Below, piece by piece: positions 1 to 8,738 of a DNA stretch of 64,000 bases; position 1 is the first letter of the stretch, and each line of letters starts with the position of its first letter. This stretch comes from Alcanivoracaceae bacterium (GTDB lineage: Bacteria; Pseudomonadota; Gammaproteobacteria; Pseudomonadales; Alcanivoracaceae): positions 62,001-126,000 of the forward strand of contig JARGPN010000007.1 in assembly GCA_029213045.1 (NCBI GenBank). Direction: 5' to 3'. The position numbers and the translations under genes are program-made. The notes beneath the pieces are model-generated. The model worked only from the letters and a program-made list of their open reading frames with translations. It ran no database searches and had not been told where the DNA came from.

Positions 1-1
1 T

Positions 2-766
2 GATGTATTTGTGATGGATGCGTTCGGCACGGCGCATCGCGCTCAGGCCTCTACGCATGGCGTTGCCAAGTTCGCGCCCATCGCGTGTGCTGGTCCTTTA
101 CTGGCATCAGAACTCGACGCGCTTGGCCGAGCATTTGAAGCACCCGAAAAACCCTTGGTGGCGATTGTCGGCGGCTCGAAAGTGTCTACTAAATTAGAAG
201 TACTTGAATCACTCGCCGATAAAGTTGACCAGCTCGTGGTTGGCGGTGGCATCGCCAACACCTTCCTCGCCGCGGCGGGCAAGCCAGTAGGCAAATCGCT
301 TTATGAACCAGACTTGCTCGACGCCGCGCGCCGCATCGCGGAGAAAGTGCACATTCCTTTACCCGTCGATGTAGTGGTCGCAAAAGAATTCGCCGCAAAC
401 GCGCAAGCAACAACTAAAAATGTTGATGACGTGGAAGCCGATGATTTGATTCTCGATGTTGGCCCGAAAACCGCACATATCTTCGCCGCATTAATGAAAG
501 AAGCCCGCACCATCGTTTGGAACGGACCGGTGGGCGTATTTGAATTCGATCAATTCGGCGAGGGCACTCGCGAGATGGCACACGCCATTGCCGACAGCGA
601 TGCCTTTTCTATTGCCGGCGGCGGCGACACCTTGGCCGCCGTTGATAAGTACAACATCACCGACAAAATTTCCTACATCTCTACCGGTGGCGGTGCATTC
701 TTGGAATTTGTCGAAGGCAAAATATTACCGGCCGTGGCCGTTTTAGAAGAACGCTCGCGCGATTGA
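2..766 (+). CDS. pgk: Phosphoglycerate kinase, C-terminal part (5' truncated by window edge)
   Basis: Glycolytic/gluconeogenic enzyme that transfers phosphate between 1,3-bisphosphoglycerate and ADP in the cytoplasm. The open frame runs in from the window edge (first full codon at base 2) and begins in the conserved DAFGTAHR segment, so the N-terminal domain is outside. Visible family signatures are the NGPVGVFE loop, GGGDTLAA and the C-terminal [10 protein letters not shown]. About 255 residues of a usual 390 are present. fba follows 108 bases downstream on the same strand, the common pgk-fba order. Identity is certain; only the start is missing. Confidence 0.97.
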   Translation, partial: DVFVMDAFGTAHRAQASTHGVAKFAPIACAGPLLASELDALGRAFEAPEKPLVAIVGGSKVSTKLEVLESLADKVDQLVVGGGIANTFLAAAGKPVGKSLYEPDLLDAARRIAEKVHIPLPVDVVVAKEFAANAQATTKNVDDVEADDLILDVGPKTAHIFAALMKEARTIVWNGPVGVFEFDQFGEGTREMAHAIADSDAFSIAGGGDTLAAVDKYNITDKISYISTGGGAFLEFVEGKILPAVAVLEERSRD

Positions 767-812
767 TTTGGACAATGTATGCGCGCTTGCAACGCATCGC
801 GCTAAACGACAT

Positions 813-840
813 GGCTATTTAGTTATAAAATGAAATAGCC
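813..840 (+). promoter_or_regulatory. Hairpin in the pgk-fba intergenic leader
   Basis: An 8-bp perfect stem (GGCTATTT at 813-820, AAATAGCC at 833-840) with a 12-base AT-rich loop. No U-run follows, so it is not a classical terminator; it could be an mRNA processing or stability element between pgk and fba. Function is inferred only. Confidence 0.35.
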
Positions 841-874
841 GAATAATTTTGGTCAACATAAAAGGGATAGAGTC

Positions 875-1939
875 ATGGCACTGATCAGCATGCGTCAAAT
901 GCTCGACCACGCCGCCGAATTCGGTTACGGCGTACCAGCGTTCAACGTGAACAACCTAGAACAGATGCGCGCCATCATGGAAGCGGCGGATCAGACAGAT
1001 TCTCCCGTGATTGTGCAAGCCTCTGCAGGCGCACGAAAATATGCCGGCGCGCCGTTCCTGCGTCATTTAATTCTCGCCGCAACGGAAGAATTTCCGCACA
1101 TTCCTGTAGTGATGCACCAAGACCACGGCACCAGCCCAGCGGTCTGCCAGCGCTCAATCCAGTTAGGCTTTTCGTCTGTGATGATGGACGGCTCCCTCGG
1201 TGAAGACGGCAAAACACCGATGGACTACGACTACAACGTCAAAGTAACACGCACCACCGTCGACATGGCGCACGCATGCGGCGTATCGGTGGAAGGCGAA
1301 CTCGGCTGCCTAGGCTCATTAGAGACCGGACAAGCAGGCGAAGAAGATGGCATCGGCGCAGAAGGCATTTTAGATCACAGCCAACTGCTCACCGATCCGG
1401 AAGAAGCGGCACAGTTTGTCAAAGAAACAAAAGTCGACGCGCTTGCTATTGCCATCGGCACCAGCCACGGCGCATACAAGTTTACGCGCCCGCCAACAGG
1501 CGACATTCTGGCAATCGATCAGATCAAAGCCATTCATGCGCGCATCCCTGACACCCACCTTGTGATGCACGGCTCTTCGTCTGTGCCACAAGAATGGTTA
1601 AAAGTGATTAATGAATTCGGCGGTGAAATTCCAGAAACCTACGGCGTGCCGGTCGAAGAGATTGTTGAAGGCATTAAACACGGCGTCCGCAAAGTAAACA
1701 TCGATACCGATTTGCGCCTTGCTAGCACCGGCGCCATTCGCCAGTTCTTGGCAAAAAACCCAAGCGAGTTCGATCCACGCAAATATCTCGCTGTCGCCAC
1801 CAAAGCGATGAAAGAAATTTGTTTGGCGCGCTATGAAGCCTTCGGCACTGCAGGCAACGCAAGCAAACTTAAAGCTTTATCGTTAGATGCAATGTTCGAA
1901 CGCTACAAAGCTGGCGAGTTAGATCCACGCGTTAAATAA
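875..1939 (+). CDS. fba: Fructose-bisphosphate aldolase, class II (CbbA/Fba type)
   Basis: Zinc-dependent aldolase that cleaves fructose-1,6-bisphosphate to DHAP and glyceraldehyde-3-phosphate, or runs in reverse in gluconeogenesis. The 354-residue length fits the class IIB (Calvin-cycle subtype) family. Visible motifs are the start [15 protein letters not shown], the metal-site segment [18 protein letters not shown], and [12 protein letters not shown] of the phosphate-binding region. A GGGA ribosome site lies 7-8 bases before the ATG. A strong terminator follows. Gene order pgk-fba supports the call. Confidence 0.97.
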   Translation: MALISMRQMLDHAAEFGYGVPAFNVNNLEQMRAIMEAADQTDSPVIVQASAGARKYAGAPFLRHLILAATEEFPHIPVVMHQDHGTSPAVCQRSIQLGFSSVMMDGSLGEDGKTPMDYDYNVKVTRTTVDMAHACGVSVEGELGCLGSLETGQAGEEDGIGAEGILDHSQLLTDPEEAAQFVKETKVDALAIAIGTSHGAYKFTRPPTGDILAIDQIKAIHARIPDTHLVMHGSSSVPQEWLKVINEFGGEIPETYGVPVEEIVEGIKHGVRKVNIDTDLRLASTGAIRQFLAKNPSEFDPRKYLAVATKAMKEICLARYEAFGTAGNASKLKALSLDAMFERYKAGELDPRVK

Positions 1940-1947
1940 CGTTCAGC

Positions 1948-1974
1948 AAAAAGTCGGTTTAGGCCGACTTTTTT
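1948..1974 (+). terminator. Rho-independent terminator after fba
   Basis: AAGTCGG / CCGACTT stem with a short TTTAGG loop, followed by a run of six T. It lies 9 bases past the fba stop. Confidence 0.85.
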
Positions 1975-2039
1975 GTAGCTGCTGAAAACCAGCATGTGTT
2001 CGTATAGTGTCGCAGGCAGTTCCACATTAAGGTTAACGG

Positions 2040-3098
2040 ATGAACCTTCTTACTCTCAGCTCAGTTGAACAATGCGATCAGTGGCGTGGCGACTGGGAGG
2101 CGCTATGGAACGCTTGCCCAAACGCCAATCCATTTTTTCACCCCGGTTTTCTTATACCTGCCTGGCGTCACCTGGGCGACAAGAACGTCCAGCTTTTTCT
2201 CTTCTTTGAAAATAATGCGCTTGTTGGGCTTGTACCCATGCAAACGCGTAATCGTTTCCGTGCGATTCCTGCCAAGTGGCAACGTGCCTATGGTTTTCTT
2301 CATTGCTTTAATGATGAACCTCTGGGGCGGCACGGCGCACTGGCGCAAATCTTTTTTTGCCTACAAACGCATTGGCGCGATACGCGCACCGCACACCTTT
2401 TTAGCTGGTTACGCCTACCTGCAAACGGTCCACTGCATCAACAGATTGGGCAGTCACATGCAGCGGACGAATTGCGCTCTGTACGCGCCTGTTTGGCGCC
2501 AAAGGCCGACGACTACACCCCGCTGGCAGAACGTCTCACTAAGAAAAAGCGCAAGGAATTCGCGCGCCTAAAACGTCGACTGGAAGACGAAGGTGAGGTC
2601 ACCTTTATTGAGACTCTTTGCGAAGAAAATGATCCGGGGTTAAACGATTTTCTGTCCCTAGAAGAAGCCAGCTGGAAAGGAGAGGCGGGCTCAGCGCTCT
2701 CTTCCAATGCAGCAGATCAACACTTTGCAAAAGATATGTTTGCCAATATGGCGCGCGCAAAAAAACTTCGGCTATATCGACTCATGCTGAATGGGAAATG
2801 CATTGCGGCACTCACCGCACTCCAAAGCGGCGACCACCTTTATCTATTTAAAATCAGCCACGATGAGCGCCTAAGTCGCTTCTCTCCGGGCGTGCTAATG
2901 ATGATTGAAGCCACAGAGCTTTGGCAAACTCAGTCTTGGGGGCTTATAGATTCATGCGCCAAGCAAGACCACCCGATGATCGATAAGATTTGGAACCAGC
3001 GCCGACAGTTCACGCGCGCCCATTGTAGCAATGGATCACTGTATGGAAATCTACTATTGGCATTCAGTAAGATCATTACTCAACGTCAGCACAACTAG
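2040..3098 (+). CDS. GNAT-type acetyltransferase, CelD/FemAB-like
   Basis: 352 residues without signal peptide. The pattern (N-terminal WEALW...NPFFHPGF, central lysine-rich helix around residues 165-180, C-terminal acyltransferase half with LRLYRLMLNGKCIAAL and the late SPGVLMMIEAT segment) is that of the CelD/BcsL-like acetyltransferases with a double GNAT (FemAB-like) fold. Members are linked to polysaccharide or lipid modification, but the substrate here is unknown. An AAGG sits upstream of the ATG. The next gene follows after 11 bases, so both are probably one transcript ending at the shared terminator near 3965. Confidence 0.75.
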   Translation: MNLLTLSSVEQCDQWRGDWEALWNACPNANPFFHPGFLIPAWRHLGDKNVQLFLFFENNALVGLVPMQTRNRFRAIPAKWQRAYGFLHCFNDEPLGRHGALAQIFFCLQTHWRDTRTAHLFSWLRLPANGPLHQQIGQSHAADELRSVRACLAPKADDYTPLAERLTKKKRKEFARLKRRLEDEGEVTFIETLCEENDPGLNDFLSLEEASWKGEAGSALSSNAADQHFAKDMFANMARAKKLRLYRLMLNGKCIAALTALQSGDHLYLFKISHDERLSRFSPGVLMMIEATELWQTQSWGLIDSCAKQDHPMIDKIWNQRRQFTRAHCSNGSLYGNLLLAFSKIITQRQHN

Positions 3099-3109
3099 GG
3101 AATCTCGCG

Positions 3110-3964
3110 ATGAGCACATGGATTAATACCGACAACCCACATTTTAGCGATCGTTATCCGTGGCGGCGATTCACTATTCAGCACACGCTGAACAATCATC
3201 CTTCATTGTCGCTGGAGCGCCTTGTTGAAGTTGCCCGCTCGCTGCCGCGTGAGCGTGTTGAATTCAATCTCGGCACCGTGGACATCGGCATGCGGCCTGA
3301 AAAGGTACCGATCAACGGCTTAACACCCGAAGAAACGGTACGCCGCATTGAAGAGAATAAATCCTGGATCGTGCTGAAATACGTCGAACAAATTCCTGAA
3401 TACAAACAGCTGCTAGATCAGTGCTTAGCAGATATTCGACAGTTTACGGATAAAAACCTAGACGGATTGCACGCCGAGCAAGCGTTTATTTTTATTTCCT
3501 CACCCGGCTCCGTGACGCCATACCACATTGATCAAGAGCATAATTTCTTGCTGCAAATTCGTGGCAACAAAACCATGCATGTGTGGGACCCTGATGATCG
3601 CGTTGCTATGCCCGAAGAAGCCGTCGAAGCAACAGTGTTCGGCGCAAACGCGCATCGCAACCTACCCTGGGATGATAATTTCCGGCAGCGCGGGGAAGCG
3701 GTTTCACTAACCCCAGGGGCCGGCGTATATGTACCCGTACATTCGCCTCACTGGGTAAAGAATGGTGATGCTGTGTCTATTTCTTTTAGCATCACCTTTC
3801 GCTCAGCATGGTCGCGCCGCTATGTTGGCATGTTCGCGCTCAACGCCAAGCTGCGAAGCCTTGGCTGGCGTCCAGCGCCGGTGGGGCAATCTGCTTTACG
3901 TGATAAAGTGAAGTACGGATTGTTTTTACTTATGTCATCACTGCTTAGAAAAAAAGCCGCCTGA
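3110..3964 (+). CDS. Cupin-like / JmjC-domain protein
   Basis: 284 residues. The central part holds a JmjC-type iron site: YHIDQEHN (HxD, around residue 140) followed by a distal His in VPVHSPHWVKNG (around residue 208), with the usual LLQIRGNKTMHVW strand between. Such proteins are Fe(II)/2-oxoglutarate oxygenases that hydroxylate proteins or small molecules; the substrate cannot be told. An AGGGA ribosome site lies 8 bases before the ATG. It is coupled to the upstream acetyltransferase gene (11-base gap). The basic C-terminus (LLRKKAA) runs into the terminator hairpin, which includes the stop codon. Confidence 0.8.
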   Translation: MSTWINTDNPHFSDRYPWRRFTIQHTLNNHPSLSLERLVEVARSLPRERVEFNLGTVDIGMRPEKVPINGLTPEETVRRIEENKSWIVLKYVEQIPEYKQLLDQCLADIRQFTDKNLDGLHAEQAFIFISSPGSVTPYHIDQEHNFLLQIRGNKTMHVWDPDDRVAMPEEAVEATVFGANAHRNLPWDDNFRQRGEAVSLTPGAGVYVPVHSPHWVKNGDAVSISFSITFRSAWSRRYVGMFALNAKLRSLGWRPAPVGQSALRDKVKYGLFLLMSSLLRKKAA

Positions 3965-3979
3965 TCAGGGCGGCTTTTT
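3951..3979. terminator. Bidirectional terminator between the JmjC gene and the TfpZ-like gene
   Basis: AAAAAGCCGCC / GGCGGCTTTTT inverted repeat with a TGATCAG loop. The stop codon of the JmjC gene lies in the loop. The A-run and T-run make it work for the convergent minus-strand gene as well. Confidence 0.85.
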
Positions 3980-4015
3980 GAATATACATTGCGTATTTCT
4001 CTCACCCTTACGGAC

Positions 4016-4756
4016 TTATTTTATCCACTCTACCCCGACCGGAATCTCCAACAACAATTCGCCGGTTTCGGCATCCAGTACGGCACTCCAATCACCTTGC
4101 CGTGCGTTTATTGGAAAGATGCGCTTCCCCAGCAACTCAGCGGGAACACCGCCCACCCCCTCTATGGCAGCGGACACGTCTTTATTCTCTTTCAGGTATT
4201 GCGCTGTAATCTCCACACCTGACTGCTGTATGACCTCCACGCCGTCCGCAATGGGGTGATAAAACTCAGGGTGCAGCGCGGCGTTATCTCCACTAAAAAC
4301 AGCGTCGAGATAAAATGACTTATCCGGCGAGTCCGCCCACACTAGCATCGGGCCAGCAATTGGTAGGGCATCCAACAATTCGCTGGGCGGCTCACTGGCA
4401 TCTTGGATATCCGGCCATGCCACTACTTCTAAAACTCCCCCGTCGAGCACCACAAATACTGGGCGCTGAGAGGCAAGCGCGTGCGCACCGTATAAAAACG
4501 CCGCCAACTGCAACACAACAATGACTGCAAGATCCGCCTTAAGACTCTTTTTTTCAGTGTTATACACAACCAGCGTCAGCAGGGGGCCAATCACCAAGTC
4601 AACGCTCACCAGCACCAAGACAGGGGCAAACGCGCCAGAAATTTGAAAATAAGGCGCGGGATACCAGATGAAGAAAATGACCGCCAACAAGGCTGCGATC
4701 ACGCAGCCACTCATCAGCAAGTGCAAAAATGCGGCACTAAAACGACTTTTAACCAT
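4016..4756 (-). CDS. TfpX/TfpZ-like type IV pilin accessory membrane protein
   Basis: 246 residues. Three or so membrane helices fill the first 100 residues, with the family pattern FIWYPAPYFQ, then VDLVIGPLLTLVVYNTEKKSLKADLAVI and LQLAAFLYGAHAL; a soluble C-terminal domain follows. TfpX/TfpZ proteins are assembly or stability partners of particular type IV pilins and normally sit beside a pilin gene. No pilin gene is present here, so this is an orphan copy. It is convergent with the JmjC gene and divergent from the hydrolase gene. Family call good, role uncertain. Confidence 0.75.
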   Translation of the reverse strand: MVKSRFSAAFLHLLMSGCVIAALLAVIFFIWYPAPYFQISGAFAPVLVLVSVDLVIGPLLTLVVYNTEKKSLKADLAVIVVLQLAAFLYGAHALASQRPVFVVLDGGVLEVVAWPDIQDASEPPSELLDALPIAGPMLVWADSPDKSFYLDAVFSGDNAALHPEFYHPIADGVEVIQQSGVEITAQYLKENKDVSAAIEGVGGVPAELLGKRIFPINARQGDWSAVLDAETGELLLEIPVGVEWIK

Positions 4757-5053
4757 GTTAACCTCCGCATGAAAATTAATTGCCGCACCTGAATAACAAT
4801 TGCACTAGGCGAATGCAAGCATTCGGACCGTGAATAAGCCGTTGTGTTGACTGAACGGCGTGGCCAGCCATTTTAGACAACCCGAGATCTTGGCTGCATA
4901 AGACATCACCACCTACCATGGTAATTATCACCAATACTCGCTAGTTTATTACCATTGTTCGCTAACGCAGGTCGGTTCGCCGTTCAGTTCGAGTACGCGC
5001 GCAGTTCACGCTGGTGGCGGCGAACTCTTTACAAAGCGAGTCTCGAGGATTTC
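4757..5053. other. Divergent intergenic region with a small palindrome
   Basis: About 300 bases between the TfpZ-like gene and the hydrolase gene. It holds a perfect 7-bp inverted repeat (CGAATGC AA GCATTCG, 4810-4825) and a TACCATGGTA palindrome near 4915. An in-frame TTG at 4955 could extend the hydrolase upstream, but it has no ribosome site. Nothing else was seen. Confidence 0.4.
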
Positions 5054-6007
5054 ATGCAACAGCCTTTCGACAGCGATGTCATTTTAAAAGCGTGGGCGCC
5101 TCTTAATTGGCAGGCCCCCCAGCAAATTTCCGGCGAAGCCTTGCGCTACGCGCAGCACTACGGCATTGATTTCGCCAGCCACGACAAACATCTTCTACAC
5201 GGGTTCGGGTACTTCGACGCCGCCGACCAAAAGATCGCTGTGCACGCGTGGCGCCCATCGAACCCCAAGGGCACAGTGCTTGTCTGTCACGGCTACTTTG
5301 ATCATGTCGGCCTGTATCGCCACATTATTCGCCACTTGCTGTTACGCAATTACGCAGTGCTCGCCTACGATCTTCCTGGGCACGGCCTATCGTCAGGCCC
5401 GCGAGCGGCCATTGATGACTTTGTTATTTACCGCGACGTACTCTCTCAATGTTTAGCGCATAAACAAAATCATTTTCCCAAACCGTGGCATGTCATCGCA
5501 CAAAGTACAGGCGGCGCCATTATCATTGACTATGCGCTACATGCTGCTTCTAACAATCAAATTTTTCCGTTTGAAAAAGTGATCCTGCTCGCGCCTCTGG
5601 TTCGCCCGGCAAAATGGCGCGCCGGCGCCTTGATGCACTCGTTGGTGAGTCCATTCCGCGATCACGTGAAGCGCGTGTTTACGGTGAACTCCGGTGACAC
5701 AGACTTTCTCCATTTTTTAGAGCACTTGGATCCGCTGCAATCTAAGTTACTTTCGGCACGCTGGGTGAGCGCGCTTAAAAAATGGATGCCAACCATTGAA
5801 ATGGCGCAACGTGTCTCGCTATCGCCCATCATTATTCAGGGTGATTTAGATGAAACCGTTGATTGGCGACACAATTTAAACGTCATTGAAGATAAGTTTA
5901 CTTCGCCCGAAGTGCACATTTTGAAAGGCGCTCGCCACCAATTGGCCAATGAAGCGGAACCCATTCGCCAACGCATTGCCGAAATCCTCGACAAGCATCT
6001 AGCCTAG
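5054..6007 (+). CDS. Alpha/beta hydrolase, monoacylglycerol-lipase / PldB-like (serine aminopeptidase S33 fold)
   Basis: 317 residues with a complete hydrolase layout: oxyanion segment VLVCHGYFDHVGLYRH, YDLPGHGLSSGPR, nucleophile elbow AQSTGG, acid in GDLDETVDW and catalytic His in KGARHQ. The elbow is AxSxG instead of the usual GxSxG. This group cleaves monoglycerides or lysophospholipids; the substrate is unknown. I chose the ATG at 5054 because a GAGGA lies just before it; an upstream TTG (4955) would add 33 residues rich in Arg and Trp with no ribosome site. No signal peptide, so probably cytoplasmic. Confidence 0.8.
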   Translation: MQQPFDSDVILKAWAPLNWQAPQQISGEALRYAQHYGIDFASHDKHLLHGFGYFDAADQKIAVHAWRPSNPKGTVLVCHGYFDHVGLYRHIIRHLLLRNYAVLAYDLPGHGLSSGPRAAIDDFVIYRDVLSQCLAHKQNHFPKPWHVIAQSTGGAIIIDYALHAASNNQIFPFEKVILLAPLVRPAKWRAGALMHSLVSPFRDHVKRVFTVNSGDTDFLHFLEHLDPLQSKLLSARWVSALKKWMPTIEMAQRVSLSPIIIQGDLDETVDWRHNLNVIEDKFTSPEVHILKGARHQLANEAEPIRQRIAEILDKHLA

Positions 6008-6256
6008 CGCCCATCAACTTAAGCGATGTGCGTAGGCGCCAAAAGATTACCGCATCCCAAAAAGACATCATCGGCACTGCAAACTGTGCCGCATAATTGC
6101 GAAGAAGTGTCCGCCATTCACCCTGATTGTTCACCTAAATACGGACGAATGCTGTATCGTAACTTTCGCGAGTGTGTCACCACGCACCAGCAATTTTCCG
6201 ATAATGTAAATTGCCACGCATTGATTCACGGAGCCACTTATACAAGGAGATCTCCA

Positions 6257-6637
6257 TTGAAAAAGATTCTCATCGCCAGCGCTATAGCATCGGCCTGTGT
6301 TACCACTTCTTTGTACGCAGCAAGCGAAGCAGAGATGAAAGCAAAAATGGCTGACACCAGCCAAGCTGTAAAAACCAGCGCAAAGGAAACGGCTGAAGAA
6401 GTTCGCAAAGCCACCGCTGACATTGCAGAAGACGTTAAAGACAATGCAGAAAATGTTGCGGACAAAACGGAAGATCTGATTGATGAAAACGCCGATGCAA
6501 TTCAAGACACCAGCGAAGATCGCGCTGAAGATGTTAAAGACACCGCGGAAGACGTAGCGGATAAAGCGGAAGATGCCGCAGAAGAAGCGAAAGAAGCCGT
6601 TGAAGGCGAAACGCCTTGGTGGAATTTCTGGAATTAA
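6257..6637 (+). CDS. Exported, highly charged repetitive helical protein (LEA/apolipoprotein-like)
   Basis: 126 residues starting with a TTG that has a strong AAGGAG 7 bases upstream; this start gives a clean signal peptide (MKKILIASAIASACVTTSLYA). The mature part is an almost continuous amphipathic helix built of repeats such as AEDVKDNAENVADKTEDL and AEDVKDTAEDVADKAEDA, then ends in an aromatic tail, PWWNFWN. The composition is Ala/Glu/Asp/Lys-rich and strongly acidic. It resembles LEA-like or YtxH-like stress proteins, but no specific function is known. A longer in-frame reading from 6026 has no ribosome site and lacks the signal peptide at its start, so it was rejected. Confidence 0.8.
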   Translation: MKKILIASAIASACVTTSLYAASEAEMKAKMADTSQAVKTSAKETAEEVRKATADIAEDVKDNAENVADKTEDLIDENADAIQDTSEDRAEDVKDTAEDVADKAEDAAEEAKEAVEGETPWWNFWN

Positions 6638-6699
6638 TTTCTCTTGGCTGCGATATGCATTGCGCAAAGGGAAATAGCCCGCGGAAAGATTAATAGCGA

Positions 6700-6737
6700 G
6701 CAATAAAAAAGGCCGGGGTTCCGGCCTTTTTTATTGC
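6700..6737. terminator. Perfect 17-bp bidirectional terminator
   Basis: GCAATAAAAAAGGCCGG (6700-6716), GGTT loop, and its exact complement (6721-6737). A-run and T-run flank the GC core, so it stops both the plus-strand charged-protein gene and the minus-strand envelope operon. Confidence 0.92.
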
Positions 6738-6759
6738 TTAATTTTCTATCAGTCTAGAT

Positions 6760-8037
6760 TTACCACTTGATTGGCGCATCTGAAGAACCCGGTGTTAACG
6801 GCCGCTCAATACCCACGGGAGCCTCTGACGGCTTCGCCTCAACGTGCAAGACCGCATTACCCGATAGCGATTTTAAATTACCTGTCACCAATTCTGCCAC
6901 GGCATAGCTTGGCGTGACGTCAGTGACACGCACCGTCGCCGCTATTGGCCCTTGCAACCGTATAGCCACACCACTGTCGGGATCATTAATTTCCGGCTGC
7001 GGTTCACGCGCCGACATTAAATCACCTTTTTCTAAACGCCCTTCACCTTGAGTGATATAGATTGCGTTACTCGACACTGCACTCAACACGCGCAGTGGGT
7101 ATAGCACATCCACCACCTCACCACTTAACTGGCGTGCGACATAGGGATACAGCACTTCACCAACGCGGTCTTTTTCACGGGCTGGCTCAATATCCGCTTC
7201 ACGCAGTCGTGCGCGGAAATTATTTTGTGACTGCTGATCGACCCAGGTGCCTGCGGTGATTATTTCGCGTGTCGCCGTATCAATTAACTGATAGTTGATG
7301 CGAATAAACGGCTCCATGCTATTGAGCTGCGCGCCATAAAACTTTTGCGTTTCGCGACCAAGCTGAAACTTCTCCACGTCGGCTGTCATGACCAAGTCGG
7401 CGCCTAACTGTTGGCCTAACTTCGCATGCTCGAACGGAGATAAGCCCGACGCAGCGATGTTTAATTCTGCCTGAGTCGCTTTCGGGTATTGTCTATCCAG
7501 AACACGGAAGCGGCCACCCTGTATAAAGCTTGTCACTAATTCTCGATGCATATGCTTGGCAAGCTTGCCACTCGACACCGTTTCACCGACATCGTAACTT
7601 GCTTCGTCGGTGCGCACAGGCGCAACAACTAATGTTGGCAGATTACTTTTATCCGGGCCAATAGAGGCGTTCTGCAACAAACGCGCTTCAATATTTGCCT
7701 GCCAAAGTTTGTCTTTTACTTCTTTGGTGGAAATAACCTTGTAGCCCACTACATTTGCCAAACTCGGCGCCTGGGCTTCCGGCTTGCTGGTCCAACTGCC
7801 GGAGACCATTTTTTCTGATTCGACCCACTGATAGGACTCAGTGCGAAAGTTCGGATCAAGCAGCACGGAAACGCCCAAGCTTTGTCGCGCGGCTTCCACT
7901 AACGCATTCGCCACAGCAGTTTCTGGCGTATCGCCGAAACCCGTCGCCTGCGCAGTGACTTCTTTTGTTTTAGCTACTGCCATCGACGCAGCGGCCATAA
8001 CAAATAACACCAAGACAAAATTGATTGCGCGTTTCAT
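6760..8037 (-). CDS. FlgT/CsgG-like exported envelope protein
   Basis: 425 residues. The start at 8037 follows a GGGAG ribosome site and gives a signal peptide (MKRAINFVLVLFVMAAASMAVA); an ATG 24 bases upstream does not. Residues about 23-120 look like the FlgT N-terminal domain (VTAQATGFGDTPETAVANALVEAARQ...GYKVISTKEV). Residues about 140-290 look like a CsgG/LpoB-type domain (LPTLVVAPV, LGADLVMTADVEKF, INYQLIDTATREII), and a beta-rich C-terminal part follows (about 315-400). It is the last gene of a four-gene envelope operon, 53 bases after lpoB. A role in outer-membrane assembly or cell-wall synthesis is inferred from its neighbours. Confidence 0.72.
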   Translation of the reverse strand: MKRAINFVLVLFVMAAASMAVAKTKEVTAQATGFGDTPETAVANALVEAARQSLGVSVLLDPNFRTESYQWVESEKMVSGSWTSKPEAQAPSLANVVGYKVISTKEVKDKLWQANIEARLLQNASIGPDKSNLPTLVVAPVRTDEASYDVGETVSSGKLAKHMHRELVTSFIQGGRFRVLDRQYPKATQAELNIAASGLSPFEHAKLGQQLGADLVMTADVEKFQLGRETQKFYGAQLNSMEPFIRINYQLIDTATREIITAGTWVDQQSQNNFRARLREADIEPAREKDRVGEVLYPYVARQLSGEVVDVLYPLRVLSAVSSNAIYITQGEGRLEKGDLMSAREPQPEINDPDSGVAIRLQGPIAATVRVTDVTPSYAVAELVTGNLKSLSGNAVLHVEAKPSEAPVGIERPLTPGSSDAPIKW

Positions 8038-8090
8038 GCTGTCTCCCTTTACCTCACGCACTGTGAGTCCTCAAAAACGTAACACCTACA

Positions 8091-8684
8091 TTAAAGACCA
8101 AAGAGGCTCTTGCTACGGGTTTTACGAATTTCTTTTTCGTTTGACCACTCAATAATGCCGGTTTGCAAATTCATTAGCTTTAGGGTGAATTTGTAGTAAA
8201 CATCAGTGGTGCTGCCACCACGCTTCACGATGCTGCTCATGTTGCCGTACAACATAAATTCAGCGCCGATCTGTTTGCCCATCGCCACAGCGGTGGTCGG
8301 GTCAACTAAGCCTGAATCATTTTGATAATCAAGTTGCTGGCGCACACGCTCAACCACCGTCATATCAACGAAGCGGAATTTTCCAGAGTTGAGCAACTTG
8401 CTTTGAATGGTGTCAGTAATGGATTCAGTATCAATGTGCTCAGTGGTTTTGTTTTTAATCTTATCAACAAACGCCACAGGACGACGGCTTGCGGTCATTT
8501 GAACGATTGGCGGGAACACCAACATATCGTCGACCATTTTAGCTGCGATCATTTGCAAATCCGTTGAACCGAAATCAGTAGAAACAGTTTCTCGCTCAGT
8601 CGCATCACCGTAATCAACTTTTGAAGCACAGCCAGTCAACGTCACCGCTGCCGCCAGCATAATCATGGATAATAAACGGGTCAT
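8091..8684 (-). CDS. lpoB: LpoB-type lipoprotein, activator of penicillin-binding protein
   Basis: 197 residues, lipoprotein signal ending in the lipobox LTGC (MTRLLSMIMLAAAVTLTGC). The rest matches LpoB: RPVAFVDKIKNKTTEHIDTE, SKLLNSGKFRFVD, GKQIGAEFMLYGNM, and a conserved end LMNLQTGIIEWSNEKEIRK. LpoB is an outer-membrane lipoprotein that reaches through the periplasm to activate PBP1b-type peptidoglycan synthases. AAGGAG precedes the ATG. It sits directly after ycfL, as in enterobacteria. Confidence 0.88.
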   Translation of the reverse strand: MTRLLSMIMLAAAVTLTGCASKVDYGDATERETVSTDFGSTDLQMIAAKMVDDMLVFPPIVQMTASRRPVAFVDKIKNKTTEHIDTESITDTIQSKLLNSGKFRFVDMTVVERVRQQLDYQNDSGLVDPTTAVAMGKQIGAEFMLYGNMSSIVKRGGSTTDVYYKFTLKLMNLQTGIIEWSNEKEIRKTRSKSLFGL

Positions 8685-8738
8685 TTTTCTAATCTCCTTA
8701 TTTAAATTCAGTTCAATCTTTCTAAGTGAAGGTGAATA

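Noticed and set aside
2065-2571. 168-residue open frame in another frame of the acetyltransferase gene
   Set aside because: Overlaps a full-length conserved protein and has no family pattern.
6131-6703. Antisense 190-residue open frame over the charged-protein gene
   Set aside because: Mirror of the repetitive GAA/GAT-rich coding strand; no ribosome site and it crosses the terminator region.
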